NCBI GenBank assembly: GCA_003586115.2
Contig: QVOM02000053.1
Span: 7,801,035 to 7,865,034, forward strand
Reading direction: 5' to 3'
Length of the DNA: 64,000 bases
Origin: Salvator merianae
Lineage: Eukaryota > Chordata > Lepidosauria > Squamata > Teiidae
In this document: positions 49,101 through 58,615 of the stretch, piece by piece
How positions within the stretch are numbered: the first letter of the stretch is position 1
Layout: the number at the start of each line of letters is the position of its first letter
Made by a program: the position numbers and the translations under genes
Notes under the pieces: model-generated
The model's database searches: none
What the model was told of the DNA's origin: nothing
What the model saw: only the letters and a program-made list of their open reading frames with translations

Positions 49101-52100
49101 GACAGGCTGTCCCAATCCAGACAGCTTTGTCCCATGCCTGAAGAAACTCATTCCAGCTTAGGACAGGTTGCTAATTCTGGGACAGGGAAGTCAGCCCTAT
49201 CGCATAGTATTTGTAAGTGCGAATACAGCCTAAGGCAACAAAACGCTAAGCCTGAAAAGAAAAGTAATGATTTTTTTCTTTTTTTAAAGACTGTCCTAGA
49301 TCTTGTTGAATACACTTTATTAACCAAGTTAACAAAGATCTCCCTTTTGATCAGCGGTGGCTGACGGCTTTAAGCCAGGGTGTTTGCGCCCCGCAGCCGT
49401 TCGCGGGGCCTCAGCAGTATAGAGGCCCGGAGGCCCTGCAAATGGCCATGGCGTGCTTTGCACGGTGCGCGAACACCTCAGCTTAAAACTGCTGACCACC
49501 ACTGCTTTTGATCCTCTTTTTTATACCCTGAAAAAAACCCACACTATACAGTTCAAGGAGAAAACAGGGGAAATTGAGTCACTCACTGGCTCCCTTCAAG
49601 ATAAAACGAAACGAAAACAGACAGCTCTTTCTTACCTGCAGCTTTAAGAAAAGCATCCACTGCCTTTTGAAGCTCAGCCTGTGTCTGTCGATTACATCTT
49701 GTCCCAATCTGTGTATAAAGTGCGCCGATATTAAATAGAATGCTTGCTTTTTCCAGCAACAAATTCTTCTGGCAGACAGGGACACCTGTGAAGGAGTCAT
49801 ACCTTTATTAAAAACAAAATTTAAGAAGTTAATAAGAAGGAAAATAAACAAAAGAACTGCAGTACAAAACTTGTTAAAGGTCTTATTAATGTCATTTCTT
49901 AAGGACCCAACAATGTGGAAAAATAAATCCTTTCTGCTGCGATCTGTGCCTTATCACTCTTACTTGGATTACTACATGAGGCTACCAGTGGCAACCACAG
50001 TGTGGGTTGCAACAATGGAGTTAAATGGCAGTTCACAATTTGCCTGTGATGTCTTCAAACAGAGGCAAACATAGTTTTGATCCCGGTGGCTACCCTTGAA
50101 AATGGTCCAGAACTAGTGCAGAATGTAATAGCAATGTACAATTGCATTAGACCAGGTTTAAATTTTCTGCACAGGATTTCGTGAAGCTACTAAACCCAAA
50201 TTAATGTTTTGAAATCTTGCTACAAAGCCCTAAATGGCTTAGGAACTAGACACCTAAGGAATAATCTCCTCCCTCATAATCCAGTGAGAACATAGCGACA
50301 TGCAGAAAAGTCGTTGTTGGGAGTTTTTCCCACCTTTTGGACTGGGGCAAAGTCTTGATACACATGACACAGATTTTGCAGTGAAGATAACAGAAACATG
50401 GAGCTCTCTACCTCATGAAATGTGGATTTTCCTTACCTTAACTATCTTTAAGACAATTCTGAAAACATGATTTTTTTGTATAGGCCTTCGCTGATTAAAA
50501 ATCAAGAGTTCTGATTTTGCTGTCTAAAAAAGCTGCACTTTCTAACTTTGCAATGATTGGTTAAACCAATAACAGGTTTAACAATACGACTAACAATACG
50601 ATTCAGACTAACAATACGAAGTTGATTTTCTATTACATTAGACCTGTTAGAACAATCTCTATAAGCAAACAAATAAATAAAAAACACCTTACCAGGTAAA
50701 TAAAATTCCTAGGGGTCTGCTAAGTGAAAAAAACCGGTTCTCCAGAAAGCCAAGCTGAACAAAATAGCTCATCAACATTTCAACTCCTGATTCATCTCTG
50801 CTGGGGGTACGACAGGCCTTAGAAAACATTAACATATATTTGCATAGGTCATCACAAATCATTGAAATGAATTCTACACTTTGCACATGAAGACAAACAA
50901 CAGAGCCCTGTGACACTTTATAGAGTAACAGAATTATGGTGGGATGCCCTTCATAGGTCACAGCTCACTTCCGCAAGCTGGAAGTGGTCCCCTAAATAAT
51001 CAGCAGCAGTGCCCAGTGAGGGGGAACACAGGTGGATGCCTCTCTTCTACCACGTGATGGTTGATGGGCTTTTTAAAAAAAGCTCCCATAGCACTCGGGG
51101 TGTGTGTGTCCAAGAGTAATCACTGGGGTGCTCTAGCTGCACAGTAACAATATTAGGCATACTGGTATTTGGGGTTCATGGACCATGTGGAGACCTACTG
51201 ACCTTCCTCTCCACTTTCCTCTGAAGGCATGGCAAATGAACTCTGACAATCCTGACTTGAAAACTGAAGTGTGGAATTTGCTAACTTCACAGAATGTGAC
51301 TGGTTGCATGTAGAGTAATAGTGGAAGTGTCTGGAAATTTTGCAATTGCCCATCAAGCTTTGTAAACGCACAAAAAAGTATCAGCTGCACACATCCACTC
51401 TTCTGCCAAAGGGCATGGGATGGGAGACTCAGGAGCAATTATCAGCCTAATGGCCAATTTTATGATGCCCTTCGGAGATGAGAAAAGCCCAAGGCCACCC
51501 AGAGGGCTTTGCAGCTGAATGGAAGCTGGGGTTGTAAAGATATGATCAGCTTCTACCACTATGGCCCACAGTTAGGGAGTTGCAGACCAGGATCAACGAT
51601 AGGGCCATAGCTTTCCCTCTCCTGTTCTATTTCCCATGTCTGACATTCCATTCACTACATCACACAGGTTCCAACAACTACACCTGCCCAGATTTTTTGC
51701 ATTTATTGTTAAAAAATGGAAAGCCAAGCACAAATTTCTAAACAGACTCAACTCACTTGTCGTAAATCCATAAGATCAGCAATTTCATTTTCAAAATCAG
51801 AGCCATCTTCGCTGTAATGCTCCAAGATAAAGTCCTGGAAATAATTTTAGCAGGTTTAATGAAAAGCTGAAAATTGTGTTGCCTGAATCTTGGATGCATT
51901 TACTGCAGTTGCAGATGCATTTGAAAAATAGATCCTAGTCACAATTCATAAGGACTGAAGGACTCTCCCAAGCAATGATTCTTCTATTCTTCTAGGGCAG
52001 CTGCGACAGTACGGAGGCCCGGAGGCCCCACGAACAGCAATCAAGTGCTTTCTGCGGGTTACGAATACCCGCCCTTACAACCAGTGGCCGCCGCTGCAGA

Positions 52101-55100
52101 GGAAGTAATTTATCAGGGGAAATTTCTCCACAGCTCAGTTCAGCACTGGTTTGAAAACAACCAACTTTCAGAGCCATTTCTAGTCCATTGCTAAATTGCA
52201 TGAAGAAAAACAAAGGATCCTGGAGTGCAAATTAATATCTATGCACATATATTCTTTAAAATGTGTAAATCTTCAGCACAGTTTATATAAAAATGCTTAT
52301 AAAAAATTCCAGTGATTGTATAAAATAGTTTAAAAGACATATAAAAGGCAAAATCAGCTGTCAAGTGTACAATAAGAATCCAAGTCTAGTAAGCAGCCAA
52401 CAATTCTGTCTCAGTGAAATCAAACTTAATGTGGAGTCTGATAAACACTTTTCCGAACAATGAACGTTATTTTAAAGGAATCCTTACATAAGAATCTAAG
52501 AGGAGCCCTGCTGGATCGGGCCATAACTCATCTAGGCCAGCATCCTGGGCCTTTTCGCACTTACCACTTTAGAATGGGATAATTATCCCATTCTAAGGTG
52601 GAATGGACCATGCAGCACAGACACCGTCCGCACTGGGAGTCCTAGGTCCACACCTGAAGCTGGTTAGCACTGACCATGGCAGTGGCTGGGAAGCCCATTC
52701 AAGGTAACCTGCAAATCAGAAGAAAGGGAGCAGTGGACAGGCTATTTACAATCTTGTTTGCAGAGATTCCAAACCATCTTACCTTCAGAGGGACTGTGAA
52801 GTCAAGTTCTTTGGTCTCTTTCAAACCAAGTGGTATCAGAGGAATGCTGAAACCCTCTCTGCATGTTAAAAAGAAAAAAAAGGAAGTGTGACAAAATCTA
52901 ATCCCTAAACTTCTTAATCCACACATTAAAGTGGAATAGTGGCTGCCAAGCGCTTGATTCAATTAAACCATATGTTTGATTCATAATTGTCTGCTCTCAG
53001 CATCAAAATTCTGTATACATCCTCCTTTTTTTTCTTGGATTGCTTTGCATACATCCCCAATATGCTCTCACACTAACATAATTTCGGAAGATTCCTCAAA
53101 TGTTTTGCAATCTCTTGGTTACCTTTAATATCAAGCTGGTTCAGTGAATAATTATAATTATCCTTTCGAAGGAAGGAAAGTGGCAAACATTCGACTGCAA
53201 ACATTCTACGGTGGTATTGACCACGCAGTACAAACATTGTCTGCACTGGAAGTGCAGTGACATCCGTTGTCAGAAAAAGGCAGGAACGGGGTAGAGAAAG
53301 CAAAAAATTGCCTTTGGATAAGTTACACTTTATAGGTAAATGCTTCAGCTTCAGGTCTCTCCTACTCTTCCCTTCTCATTTTTGCTCTTTCTCATCTTCA
53401 GCTAGGAGATCCCTTCCAATAACAGTCTGTCCTCTGCAGGGGCAATTGTGTGTGTGTGTGTGTGTGTGTGTAAGATCCAGGACAAACCATACCCTGCATG
53501 TGCAAGTCTCCAAAATTAAACTATTAACTAATTAAGCACACAAACGGAAGTGAAGGCCCAGGTAATGTCCCTATTTCTCACCCCCAAGGACAGTCCGTAA
53601 TGATTTTGTAACTGTACCTGATTTGCCAGACATGATTACGGTGCTCCTGGTACAGTCTCAGATTAGAGACCTGATTTACTGGGTTATCGTTATTCTGGTA
53701 AAATTAACTCTCATAGTGCAATACCCTGTTATTCTGTAATTGCAACTCTGTCTGGATTACTGTGTGAGAAGTACAGCGAGAGTTCAGCATGGGCTGTCGC
53801 AACCTGAAAATACTTCACATGGTACTATTGGTCACCTGTATGGCGTGACAGGAGGGTTAAATCACGTAGAAAGAAAATCTCGCAGCTGTAAAATCACTCC
53901 GCAGCTGCAACAAATGCTAAAATACAGAGTATCAATCTACTGTCTAGACAATGTGTGATCATTCCAGATGTGTTTTATACCAGTGAATCAATAAACTGTG
54001 GACTAAACAAGTGAAGTCTGGAGGCAGCCCTAGTAGTGGACGGTTTTTTAAAGTACAGTTCCCCAGTTATCGTATCTGTTAGCCTGGAACGTGGAGAAAG
54101 GTGAAGTGCCCCTGGGAGTTAGAAGGTAAGATTCAGCTACCAGTTTGGTCAGTTGTTGTACGTGGAAAAGGTGCAACTGAGGACACAGCTTTGCCATAGT
54201 AATGGATTGCCTCAGGGCTACCACTGTGAGAGACGCTGCTCCTGAATATTTCCTGAATACTGTGTGGGGGTAGTTGGGGGTAAGAATAAAATCCAACTCC
54301 GTGTAAGAAAAGGATAAGCGAAACAGATTGAAAGGCAAATTCTAGCCAATACGTTAATTCTCCTCTTAGAATTCCGCCTGCCCCCCACAAAGAAAGCTTT
54401 TACAGTGAGGTAAGCCAAAGACGCCTATAGTTTTCTGGAAAAGCCACTGGCCAAAAGAGGCAAACCCCTATTCTGAGGGCCACTGAAACGGACACTCTCT
54501 GAGGTGAATTATGCAACCTGACTTGAAAATCTGTTCCTCAGTGTTTGCTATTTCAGGAGGAAGAGAATAGCCTTTCCCCCCCATTTTTTTTGCAATTAGA
54601 TCTTGGCATTTTGATTGGGAAATCCATGTTAGGCCCTTTCTCCCAAATTCCTTTCCCATCCCCCTTGTTACTGACAAAAGCCAACAGCCCAGTTGGGAAC
54701 AGGTTACAAAACCTGTAAGACTACTCTTCCAAAATCAGGCCTGCTTTCTGAGAAAAAAACAAAGGCTAAAAGCCAAATCAAATCCCCAGCATTAACCGTA
54801 GCATTAAAATGAACCCTGCCCTTGTTGATTTAAAACATTCCCTTGTGATCCATCTTTATTAAGTTGCCAGGTTTGTTCAGAAATTTCCACAGGCACCTGT
54901 GTTCCTGCCAGCCCTTAAGATGAATGCAGAGTGGAATTCAACCCCCTTATTGTGATGATCTGAAATGCCAAAACCATGGGGAGGGAGGGAATAATAAATG
55001 TTCCCCCACTGATTGGCAGGGCAAACCATCCTTTGCAAAAGTTTCTTGAACTTATGCCGAACTGCTGAGACACAGGCCTATAAAGTCTGAGATTTTAGCA

Positions 55101-58100
55101 TATTTTTAATTGTGCAAAAACCCAAGCAAATGACCATGGCACGACTAGATCATACTTGAAAAGCACAGATGCATTTGCTTGAGACAAGTATCAGATTTTT
55201 GGTGTATAGTCTTTCACAATTGTCTCTGGCAGTTACTTGGTAGCTGATCAGATTCTTGAAGTCTCCTTGCATTTATAGCCTGCTTTTCTTCTGTTGCAAA
55301 GACCAAGATGTCATCCTGTTAAGGCCTGGACTAGATGTCGGTGTAGATCTGCTCATCTTCAACAAGACACTGAAGGATTGGACTAAATGAACTATGTGGT
55401 CCCAATTCTATGGCTCTATGCCTTCAGACCTTCCCAAGAACAGTTTGTAAATATTACAGGCCATATTTGCACTTAGCTTCAGTATTCCGGACAAGAGGAG
55501 GGCACTCTGGTCTGGAATAAGTAATCTGTCCTAGGCTGGGACAGATTGCACCTGGCCTGGAATGAGTCCGTCCACATTGGGATGGCCTATACCACGCTAG
55601 CCAGCACACCAGTTCTGAAGCTCACACCAATCTTAGAGTGGGCACAGAGGGAGCCGAATACTCTGAAACAAACATTCCTGATCTTTGGAGCTCCCGGGGG
55701 GGGGGGTGGGGCGCATATTGGTGGTGCACCTTTTTGTGCTACTGAAATTGGTTCCCCATGGTATACCAGATTACAGAGACATGCCATATGCCCACCTCAG
55801 TAGTCCAGTATACGACTCCCTAGTACACTGGTAGACCTTGACAAAGTGGTCAACTGGTAGAATGGACCAGGACACCATTCTGGGCGCCTTGGTCCAGTCT
55901 ATGCTCTGTTCTCTGTGACTGGAGCACACTAGGATGGGTTGGGGCCTCTCTGGTCTGCTCTTGAGGTGCAGATGAAAGAGGCCCAGAAGTGGACCATGAT
56001 CTGGAACAACGGTGAGTATATAAACAGGGTAAAACATGCAGATGAGCTCCCCACTTTTTTATTTTGCTTTTGAGCATTTTATCGAAAGGAAAGAAGTTGG
56101 CCTTTCCTTCTCTGTCACTCCCCATCCAAGCCACCTCCTAGAAGGCGTTCCTGAAGATTAGAGAGAAGAATTAACTGTGCTTAATGCCTTTCCCAAGGAA
56201 GCAGGTAAACCTAATCCTTAGCCAGCACTCGGAGCAGACCAGACTGAGTATTTTTGGCAACCGTTGCCATGCCTTGTTCCTTGCTCTTTTTCCAGAAATC
56301 CCTCTGCCCAAGCACACGTAAGAGCAGTGGTAGGCATTTTTTTATTCTTAAGCAGTATGTGTAATAGATAACTGGAACAATGGCACAGTAACTTAGTTTC
56401 CCACTTACTCAATGTTCTGATAGACCTCAACTGAAATATTGAGTCCTTCGAGCTCTTCTCTGAGAATTTGTAGATCTGAGTTTACAAAACTGAGTTCAAG
56501 GAGAACTTGCTCTCTCACTTTGTTGTTCGTCGTCGCTCTGCAAAAAGAAAAAGATGCACACCTTTGAAAACTTGTTGGAAACAGTCTGTTTATTGTATAG
56601 TGGGTCAGGAAAGCTCTCTTATTGGCATTCTCTACATTTCTAAGATGCTGCTACCTCACCCGTGAACTGATAGGGAAAAAAACCCACCTCATTTCAGACT
56701 GGACTTGGCCTACTGCCAAAATTAAAAAAACAAACTCTAAATGGCTTGCAGACCATACTAAGAGGTAAGTCTGTGTAATAACTAAGTTGAGGAAGACAAG
56801 CTGAACAGTTAATTCATGTTATACTGTACTTCCACGCCTCTTTGTGTGGAGGAATTTTCATTGAAAACAGATTGTGGACTGAAACTGCAGGAAGATGGAG
56901 TGGAGTTAAGACAGCAATACAACTGAAGTCCCAAACCATGTCCCTGTATACAGCAGACCAGCACCTGGTTTGGGTGAGTAAAAATCAAGACATTTGTTAC
57001 ACTCGGAGGTTTTACTCCACAACTGGCCATAATATAGGCCCTTTCTGCCCTGGGCCTTATTCTAGACTATATCTCAGAACAGGGACCTGCCATCTGCATG
57101 CTGGGTAGACTACAGCAGGCCCCACCAGCAGCAGGTGAGCAACAGCATGCAAGGCAGGTCAGCTCATGTCACCCCCCCTGGCTCCAAGCCCAGAGCCCCT
57201 GGGCTGCCCTCCGTGCTGGGGCCAAGCACAACAGGCAAGGTGACTCTGTGTGGTGGTGCAGCCAGAATGCGGCTGGTACTGGCCAGCTCGGGTCGGTCCT
57301 TCTGGTACCGAGCACCAAAGCCCAATGCCTGACCTCCACGCTGCTGCTGAGCTGAGCAGAGACCGGCAGCCCTTTGCCTTGGCCCATGTCTTGTAGCTGA
57401 AACAGACTCATTGCAGGGACCATCCGAATGAAGGGTAGTCCCAATCGAGGAGATGAAAACACAGCTTGGCATCTGATCCCTGAAGACTGAGAATGGGCAG
57501 CGTACTTCCCAGTAAACTTGGGTATGGAGCCATTGGTGCTGAAAGGGTCTGTTTAGGAATATCCTTTTTACTCTTCTCATTCTGTGCCTTTGAGGCAGCT
57601 TCTTGGCATAACAATTACTCCCAGGGTGCCTTTTTCAGGAATGCAGGCTTCCTTTAAAGACTCATATATTTATTTCTCTACCCACCAATTCCTGAATTTC
57701 AAATGTTGGAATGCCTCAAATTTTATTCGTCCAAAGAGAATGGTCCCCTCCCCTTTTTTTTACTTTAGTGTTCTTTATTAGGCTGCCGTTTCAATCGGTT
57801 CTTAAAAAAAACCAAACATTTCAATATGTACAGACTCAGGTGATTGCTAATACATTAAATATCTTGAGGAAGTTGACAGAAGAAAAGGGTCTCATTTTCT
57901 CCTCTTTGCAGAAGCCCACCATGTTTCATGACACAATTGTATCAGACAGGAAACATTCTTTCACTCAGTGTTTTCAAGTCAAGTTAATTTGCAAGGCATG
58001 ATGTTTACAAAATGGATTATTTGAAATGTTGTAGCTACAGTTTGCTCTGTAAGTATCACTTTTACTGTTACTTGTGTTTGCAAAACCATCTTTTTTTATG

Positions 58101-58615
58101 GAGCAAATTATTACACACTACTGAAACATACTTATGAAATGATACATTTTTACCCAAGTCTGAAATGCTGACACTTTGCCTATTTTAGATTGCTTTTTTA
58201 TCCTTTCCATTATCTAACTTGGAATAAACTTCCCTCAATACAAATGACAGTGTGTTACAAAAATGGAGCAATCAGTTCAACTCAACAGCAGCATATTAAA
58301 CATTCGAGATCATATGCAGATGGAAAATTTTAAAATATCATACATCTGTGTGTGGCATTTCTGGCTACTATTCATTTAAGGAAATGATTGGGAGCAATTG
58401 GACAGCTAGCAGGGAACTGGAGGCTGCTCCTGTTAAAAAGAACAAAGGCTGCATTTTGCAGCTATGGACGGAAGGAGGAGAGCAGTCGTGGGAACATACC
58501 GTAGAAGATTTTCAGCGCCAGCTCTCATCCGCACCGCTTTCAGTATCTGTTGGTTCAGGACTGCTCTTTGATTCTGTAATTTGCTCCGTCCAGTCTCTGC
58601 AAGGGGGTTACATCC
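36913..58615 (-). CDS. RHPN2: RHPN2, rhophilin-2 (Rho-GTP-binding scaffold), lacking only the first coding exon
   Basis: Fourteen minus-strand exons keep phase through every junction and sum to 1980 nt (659 residues plus TAG). Human RHPN2 is 686 residues with about 23 in exon 1, so the gene is essentially full length. Numbered from the first visible residue, an HR1/REM coiled-coil domain that binds GTP-Rho spans about 10-82, a BRO1 domain about 85-470, and a PDZ domain about 487-566 with the carboxylate loop LGFTL at 503-507. The tail is Ser/Lys-rich and ends SSLY, resembling the rhophilin-2 ending. The LLFTW-type end of exon 6, [27 protein letters not shown] and KTYSLICLA fit rhophilin-2 better than rhophilin-1. 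Rhophilins link Rho to actin organisation and endosomal trafficking at the cytoplasmic face. Introns hold many foldback elements and LINE ends. Exon 1 and the promoter are not found before 64000. Confidence 0.95.
37260..37725 (+). mobile_element. Non-LTR LINE 3' end in the last RHPN2 intron
   Basis: Translated loosely, [19 protein letters not shown] residues resemble the C-terminus of a LINE RT protein (a cysteine/histidine block followed by LLL). The nucleotide tail ends GACCATAATAAACAC. Confidence 0.5.
38190..38275 (+). mobile_element. CR1-type 3' tail fragment
   Basis: ACTGCTGGACTGGGTGGGCC..CTGATCCAGTGCAGAATTTC, the same CR1 end as at 23850-23925. Lies just past RHPN2 exon 14. Confidence 0.55.
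38392..38547 (-). CDS. RHPN2: RHPN2 exon 14 (PDZ second half)
   Basis: A 156-nt exon, phase 0 at both ends: [20 protein letters not shown] through [16 protein letters not shown]. The acceptor ATTATCTTAAG has a weak pyrimidine tract; the donor is a strong GTAAGT. Confidence 0.93.
38860..39010 (+). mobile_element. SINE/LINE-type repeat ending in AATAAATAATAA
   Basis: CTGTCTCTCAGCCTAGTCTA and TTGTGAGGATAAAATGGGGA, the common reptile 'CTCAGCCTAACCTACCTCAC..GTTGTGAGGATAAA' repeat. A related copy lies at 59040-59215. Confidence 0.5.
39312..39458 (-). CDS. RHPN2: RHPN2 exon 13 (PDZ first half)
   Basis: Acceptor GTCACTCAG, donor GTAAGT, phase 0 at both ends (49 codons). Encodes [20 protein letters not shown], the LGFTL carboxylate-binding loop, and [13 protein letters not shown]. 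Confidence 0.94.
39935..40278 (+). mobile_element. LINE (L2-type) 3' end with GAT tail
   Basis: CTTCTCAGTGTGGC..CTTTTAGATGCCAGGTGAAA and a GATGATGAT run at 40257-40278. Confidence 0.5.
40378..40753. mobile_element. Foldback element family B, copy 3
   Basis: GAACAAGGCTATCCGCATTC at the left, CCGCCATTTTGGGTCACC in the centre and GTAAGTATGGAAACAGCC at the right. Sits between RHPN2 exons 13 and 12. Confidence 0.55.
40901..40977 (-). CDS. RHPN2: RHPN2 exon 12 (BRO1-PDZ linker)
   Basis: A 77-nt exon, acceptor TTGTTACAG, donor GTATGT. Encodes [20 protein letters not shown] then FFEKL, the family's FF-x-x-L motif just before the PDZ. Confidence 0.92.
41587..41781 (-). CDS. RHPN2: RHPN2 exon 11 (BRO1 C-terminal part)
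   Basis: Acceptor TTTTAAAG after a T-rich tract, donor GTAAGT. Encodes [40 protein letters not shown] and [14 protein letters not shown]. Confidence 0.93.
42239..42358 (-). CDS. RHPN2: RHPN2 exon 10 (BRO1)
   Basis: Acceptor CTTTGCAG, donor GTAAGG. Encodes [20 protein letters not shown] then [19 protein letters not shown], an unmistakable rhophilin segment. Confidence 0.93.
44034..44190 (-). CDS. RHPN2: RHPN2 exon 9 (BRO1)
   Basis: Acceptor GTTTCTAG, donor GTAAGA. Encodes [40 protein letters not shown] and [12 protein letters not shown]. Ends in phase 1. Confidence 0.93.
44626..45055. mobile_element. Foldback element family E interrupted by family C
   Basis: The outer ends ATTCACACCTAGGTC and ACTTAGGTGTGAACAC are inverted. 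Between them AATGAGAGGACACATCAGCA pairs with GCTAATGAGTTCTCTCACTC. A family C element (44690-44940) splits the pair. In RHPN2 intron between exons 9 and 8. Confidence 0.6.
44690..44940. mobile_element. Foldback element family C, nested copy
   Basis: GGGGCGTTTCTGTACTTAATA at the left and GTAAAGTGCGAACAC at the right, with GGTATTGACCATGCAGTGCA and a GACACTATCTGCACTG block inside. Confidence 0.6.
45771..45958 (-). CDS. RHPN2: RHPN2 exon 8 (BRO1)
   Basis: Acceptor CAAATTCAG, donor GTAGGC. Encodes [35 protein letters not shown] and [18 protein letters not shown]. It is among the best-conserved exons of the gene. Confidence 0.95.
46456..46482. repeat. AT microsatellite
   Basis: An uninterrupted TATA run of about 13 units in the RHPN2 intron between exons 8 and 7. 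Confidence 0.9.
47188..47659. mobile_element. Foldback element family B, copy 4
   Basis: CATTTCCACACTTGTAATTG at the left and GGTAAGCGCAGAAAGGGCC at the right. Internal CTGGCATGGAACAAGGCC, CAACACTGAAATGGGTCCC and CCGTGGTCCGGTATGCC are shared with copies at 55463 and 48785. Confidence 0.65.
48465..48535 (-). mobile_element. LINE 3' tail, reverse orientation
   Basis: TTTATTTATTTACATTC..CTGCCCTATACCCAAAGG is the reverse complement of the tail at 62330-62400. Confidence 0.55.
48785..49215. mobile_element. Foldback element family B, copy 5
   Basis: ATGGTATACCAGACCATGGA, CACTGAAATGGGCCCCTGG and CTTTGGAGCCAGTGTGGGG are the family core. The inverted repeat GAAATGGGCC/GGCCCATTTC lies within. Confidence 0.6.
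49352..49504. mobile_element. hAT-type MITE with perfect 8-bp target duplication (family D)
   Basis: The 153-bp element begins CAGCGGTGG and ends CCACCACTG, with further inverted pairing (CTGACGGCTTTAAGC against GCTTAAAACTGCTGAC). It is flanked by CTTTTGAT at 49344-49351 and 49505-49512. CAG..CTG ends and an 8-bp duplication are the hAT signature. In the RHPN2 intron between exons 8 and 7. Confidence 0.85.
49636..49802 (-). CDS. RHPN2: RHPN2 exon 7 (BRO1)
   Basis: Acceptor TTAATAAAG, a pyrimidine-poor AAG site, and donor GTAAGA. Encodes [20 protein letters not shown] and the highly conserved [15 protein letters not shown] segment of BRO1 domains. Confidence 0.93.
50205..50470 (+). mobile_element. 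LINE (L2-type) fragment
   Basis: TACAAAGCCCTAAATGGCTT..CTCATAATCC, then GGAGCTCTCTACCTCATGA, as in other L2-like tails of the window. Confidence 0.5.
50568..50622. repeat. Short direct repeats CTAACAATACGA
   Basis: AACAATACGA occurs three times, at spacings of about 13 and 19 bp, about 70 bp outside RHPN2 exon 6. Confidence 0.7.
50693..50817 (-). CDS. RHPN2: RHPN2 exon 6
   Basis: Acceptor TTTTCTAAG (AAG rather than CAG), donor GTAAGG. Encodes [19 protein letters not shown] through GILFTW; the Trp codon is split TG/G with exon 7. Confidence 0.92.
51757..51834 (-). CDS. RHPN2: RHPN2 exon 5
   Basis: A 78-nt exon, 26 residues, phase 0 at both ends: [11 protein letters not shown] through [10 protein letters not shown]. 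Acceptor ATTTCCAG, donor GTGAGT. Skipping it would keep the frame. Confidence 0.92.
52008..52112. mobile_element. Family D relative
   Basis: CAGCTGCGACAGTACGGAGG at the left and CAGTGGCCGCCGCTG at the right. Shares GGCCCGGAGGCCC with 49352-49504, and the reverse complement is at 63266-63370. No matching flanks seen. Confidence 0.6.
52490..52555 (-). mobile_element. CR1-type tail, reverse orientation
   Basis: AAGAATCTAAGAGGAGCCCTG and GATCGGGCCATAACTCATC are the reverse complement of the CR1 end signature. Confidence 0.5.
52546..52710. mobile_element. Foldback element family C beside RHPN2 exon 4
   Basis: GGGCCTTTTCGCACTTACC, a long palindrome at 52564-52601, then GGAATGGACCATGCAGCACA and ACCATGGCAGTGGCTGGGAA. 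The right end is unclear. Confidence 0.6.
52783..52858 (-). CDS. RHPN2: RHPN2 exon 4 (HR1-BRO1 linker and BRO1 start)
   Basis: A 76-nt exon with acceptor AACATGCAG and donor GTAAGA. Encodes [20 protein letters not shown], the characteristic BRO1 entry motif. A foldback element (52546-52710) ends about 70 bp beyond the donor. Confidence 0.93.
53195..53280. mobile_element. Family C fragment
   Basis: GGTGGTATTGACCACGCAGT and CATTGTCTGCACTGGAAG only; both ends are missing. Confidence 0.5.
53446..53472. repeat. TG microsatellite
   Basis: About 13 TG units in the RHPN2 intron between exons 4 and 3. Confidence 0.9.
55463..56030. mobile_element. Foldback element family B, longest copy
   Basis: CTGGGACAGATTGCACCTGG, TCTTTGGAGCTCCCGGGGG, CCCCATGGTATACCAGATTA and ACCATTCTGGGCGCC in family order. 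The G-run at about 55686-55694 is specific to this copy. Confidence 0.6.
56409..56537 (-). CDS. RHPN2: RHPN2 exon 3 (HR1 second helix)
   Basis: Acceptor TTTTTGCAG, donor GTAAGT. Encodes [17 protein letters not shown] and the heptad-like stretch [18 protein letters not shown]. Ends in phase 2; the split Glu codon is completed by exon 4. Confidence 0.93.
57033..57120. mobile_element. Family A left arm next to a GC-rich block
   Basis: GGCCCTTTCTGCCCTGGGCC through TGCATGCTGGGTAGACTACA. Instead of the right arm, a GC-rich block follows (57118-57400). A possible worn right end, GCTGAAAGGGTC, lies near 57538. Confidence 0.55.
57121..57400. other. GC-rich block of unknown origin in RHPN2 intron
   Basis: Markedly GC-rich with intron on both sides that is not. 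Both strands have open frames (for example a minus frame with [18 protein letters not shown]) but no family is recognised and no splice sites fit RHPN2. It may be captured sequence inside a foldback element or a decayed processed copy. Confidence 0.35.
58500..58615 (-). CDS. RHPN2: RHPN2 exon 2 (start of HR1 domain)
   Basis: Acceptor ATAATCCAG, donor GTATGT. Encodes [18 protein letters not shown] and the helix running through [17 protein letters not shown]. It begins in phase 0, as expected after a short first exon ending in Lys. Confidence 0.93.
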
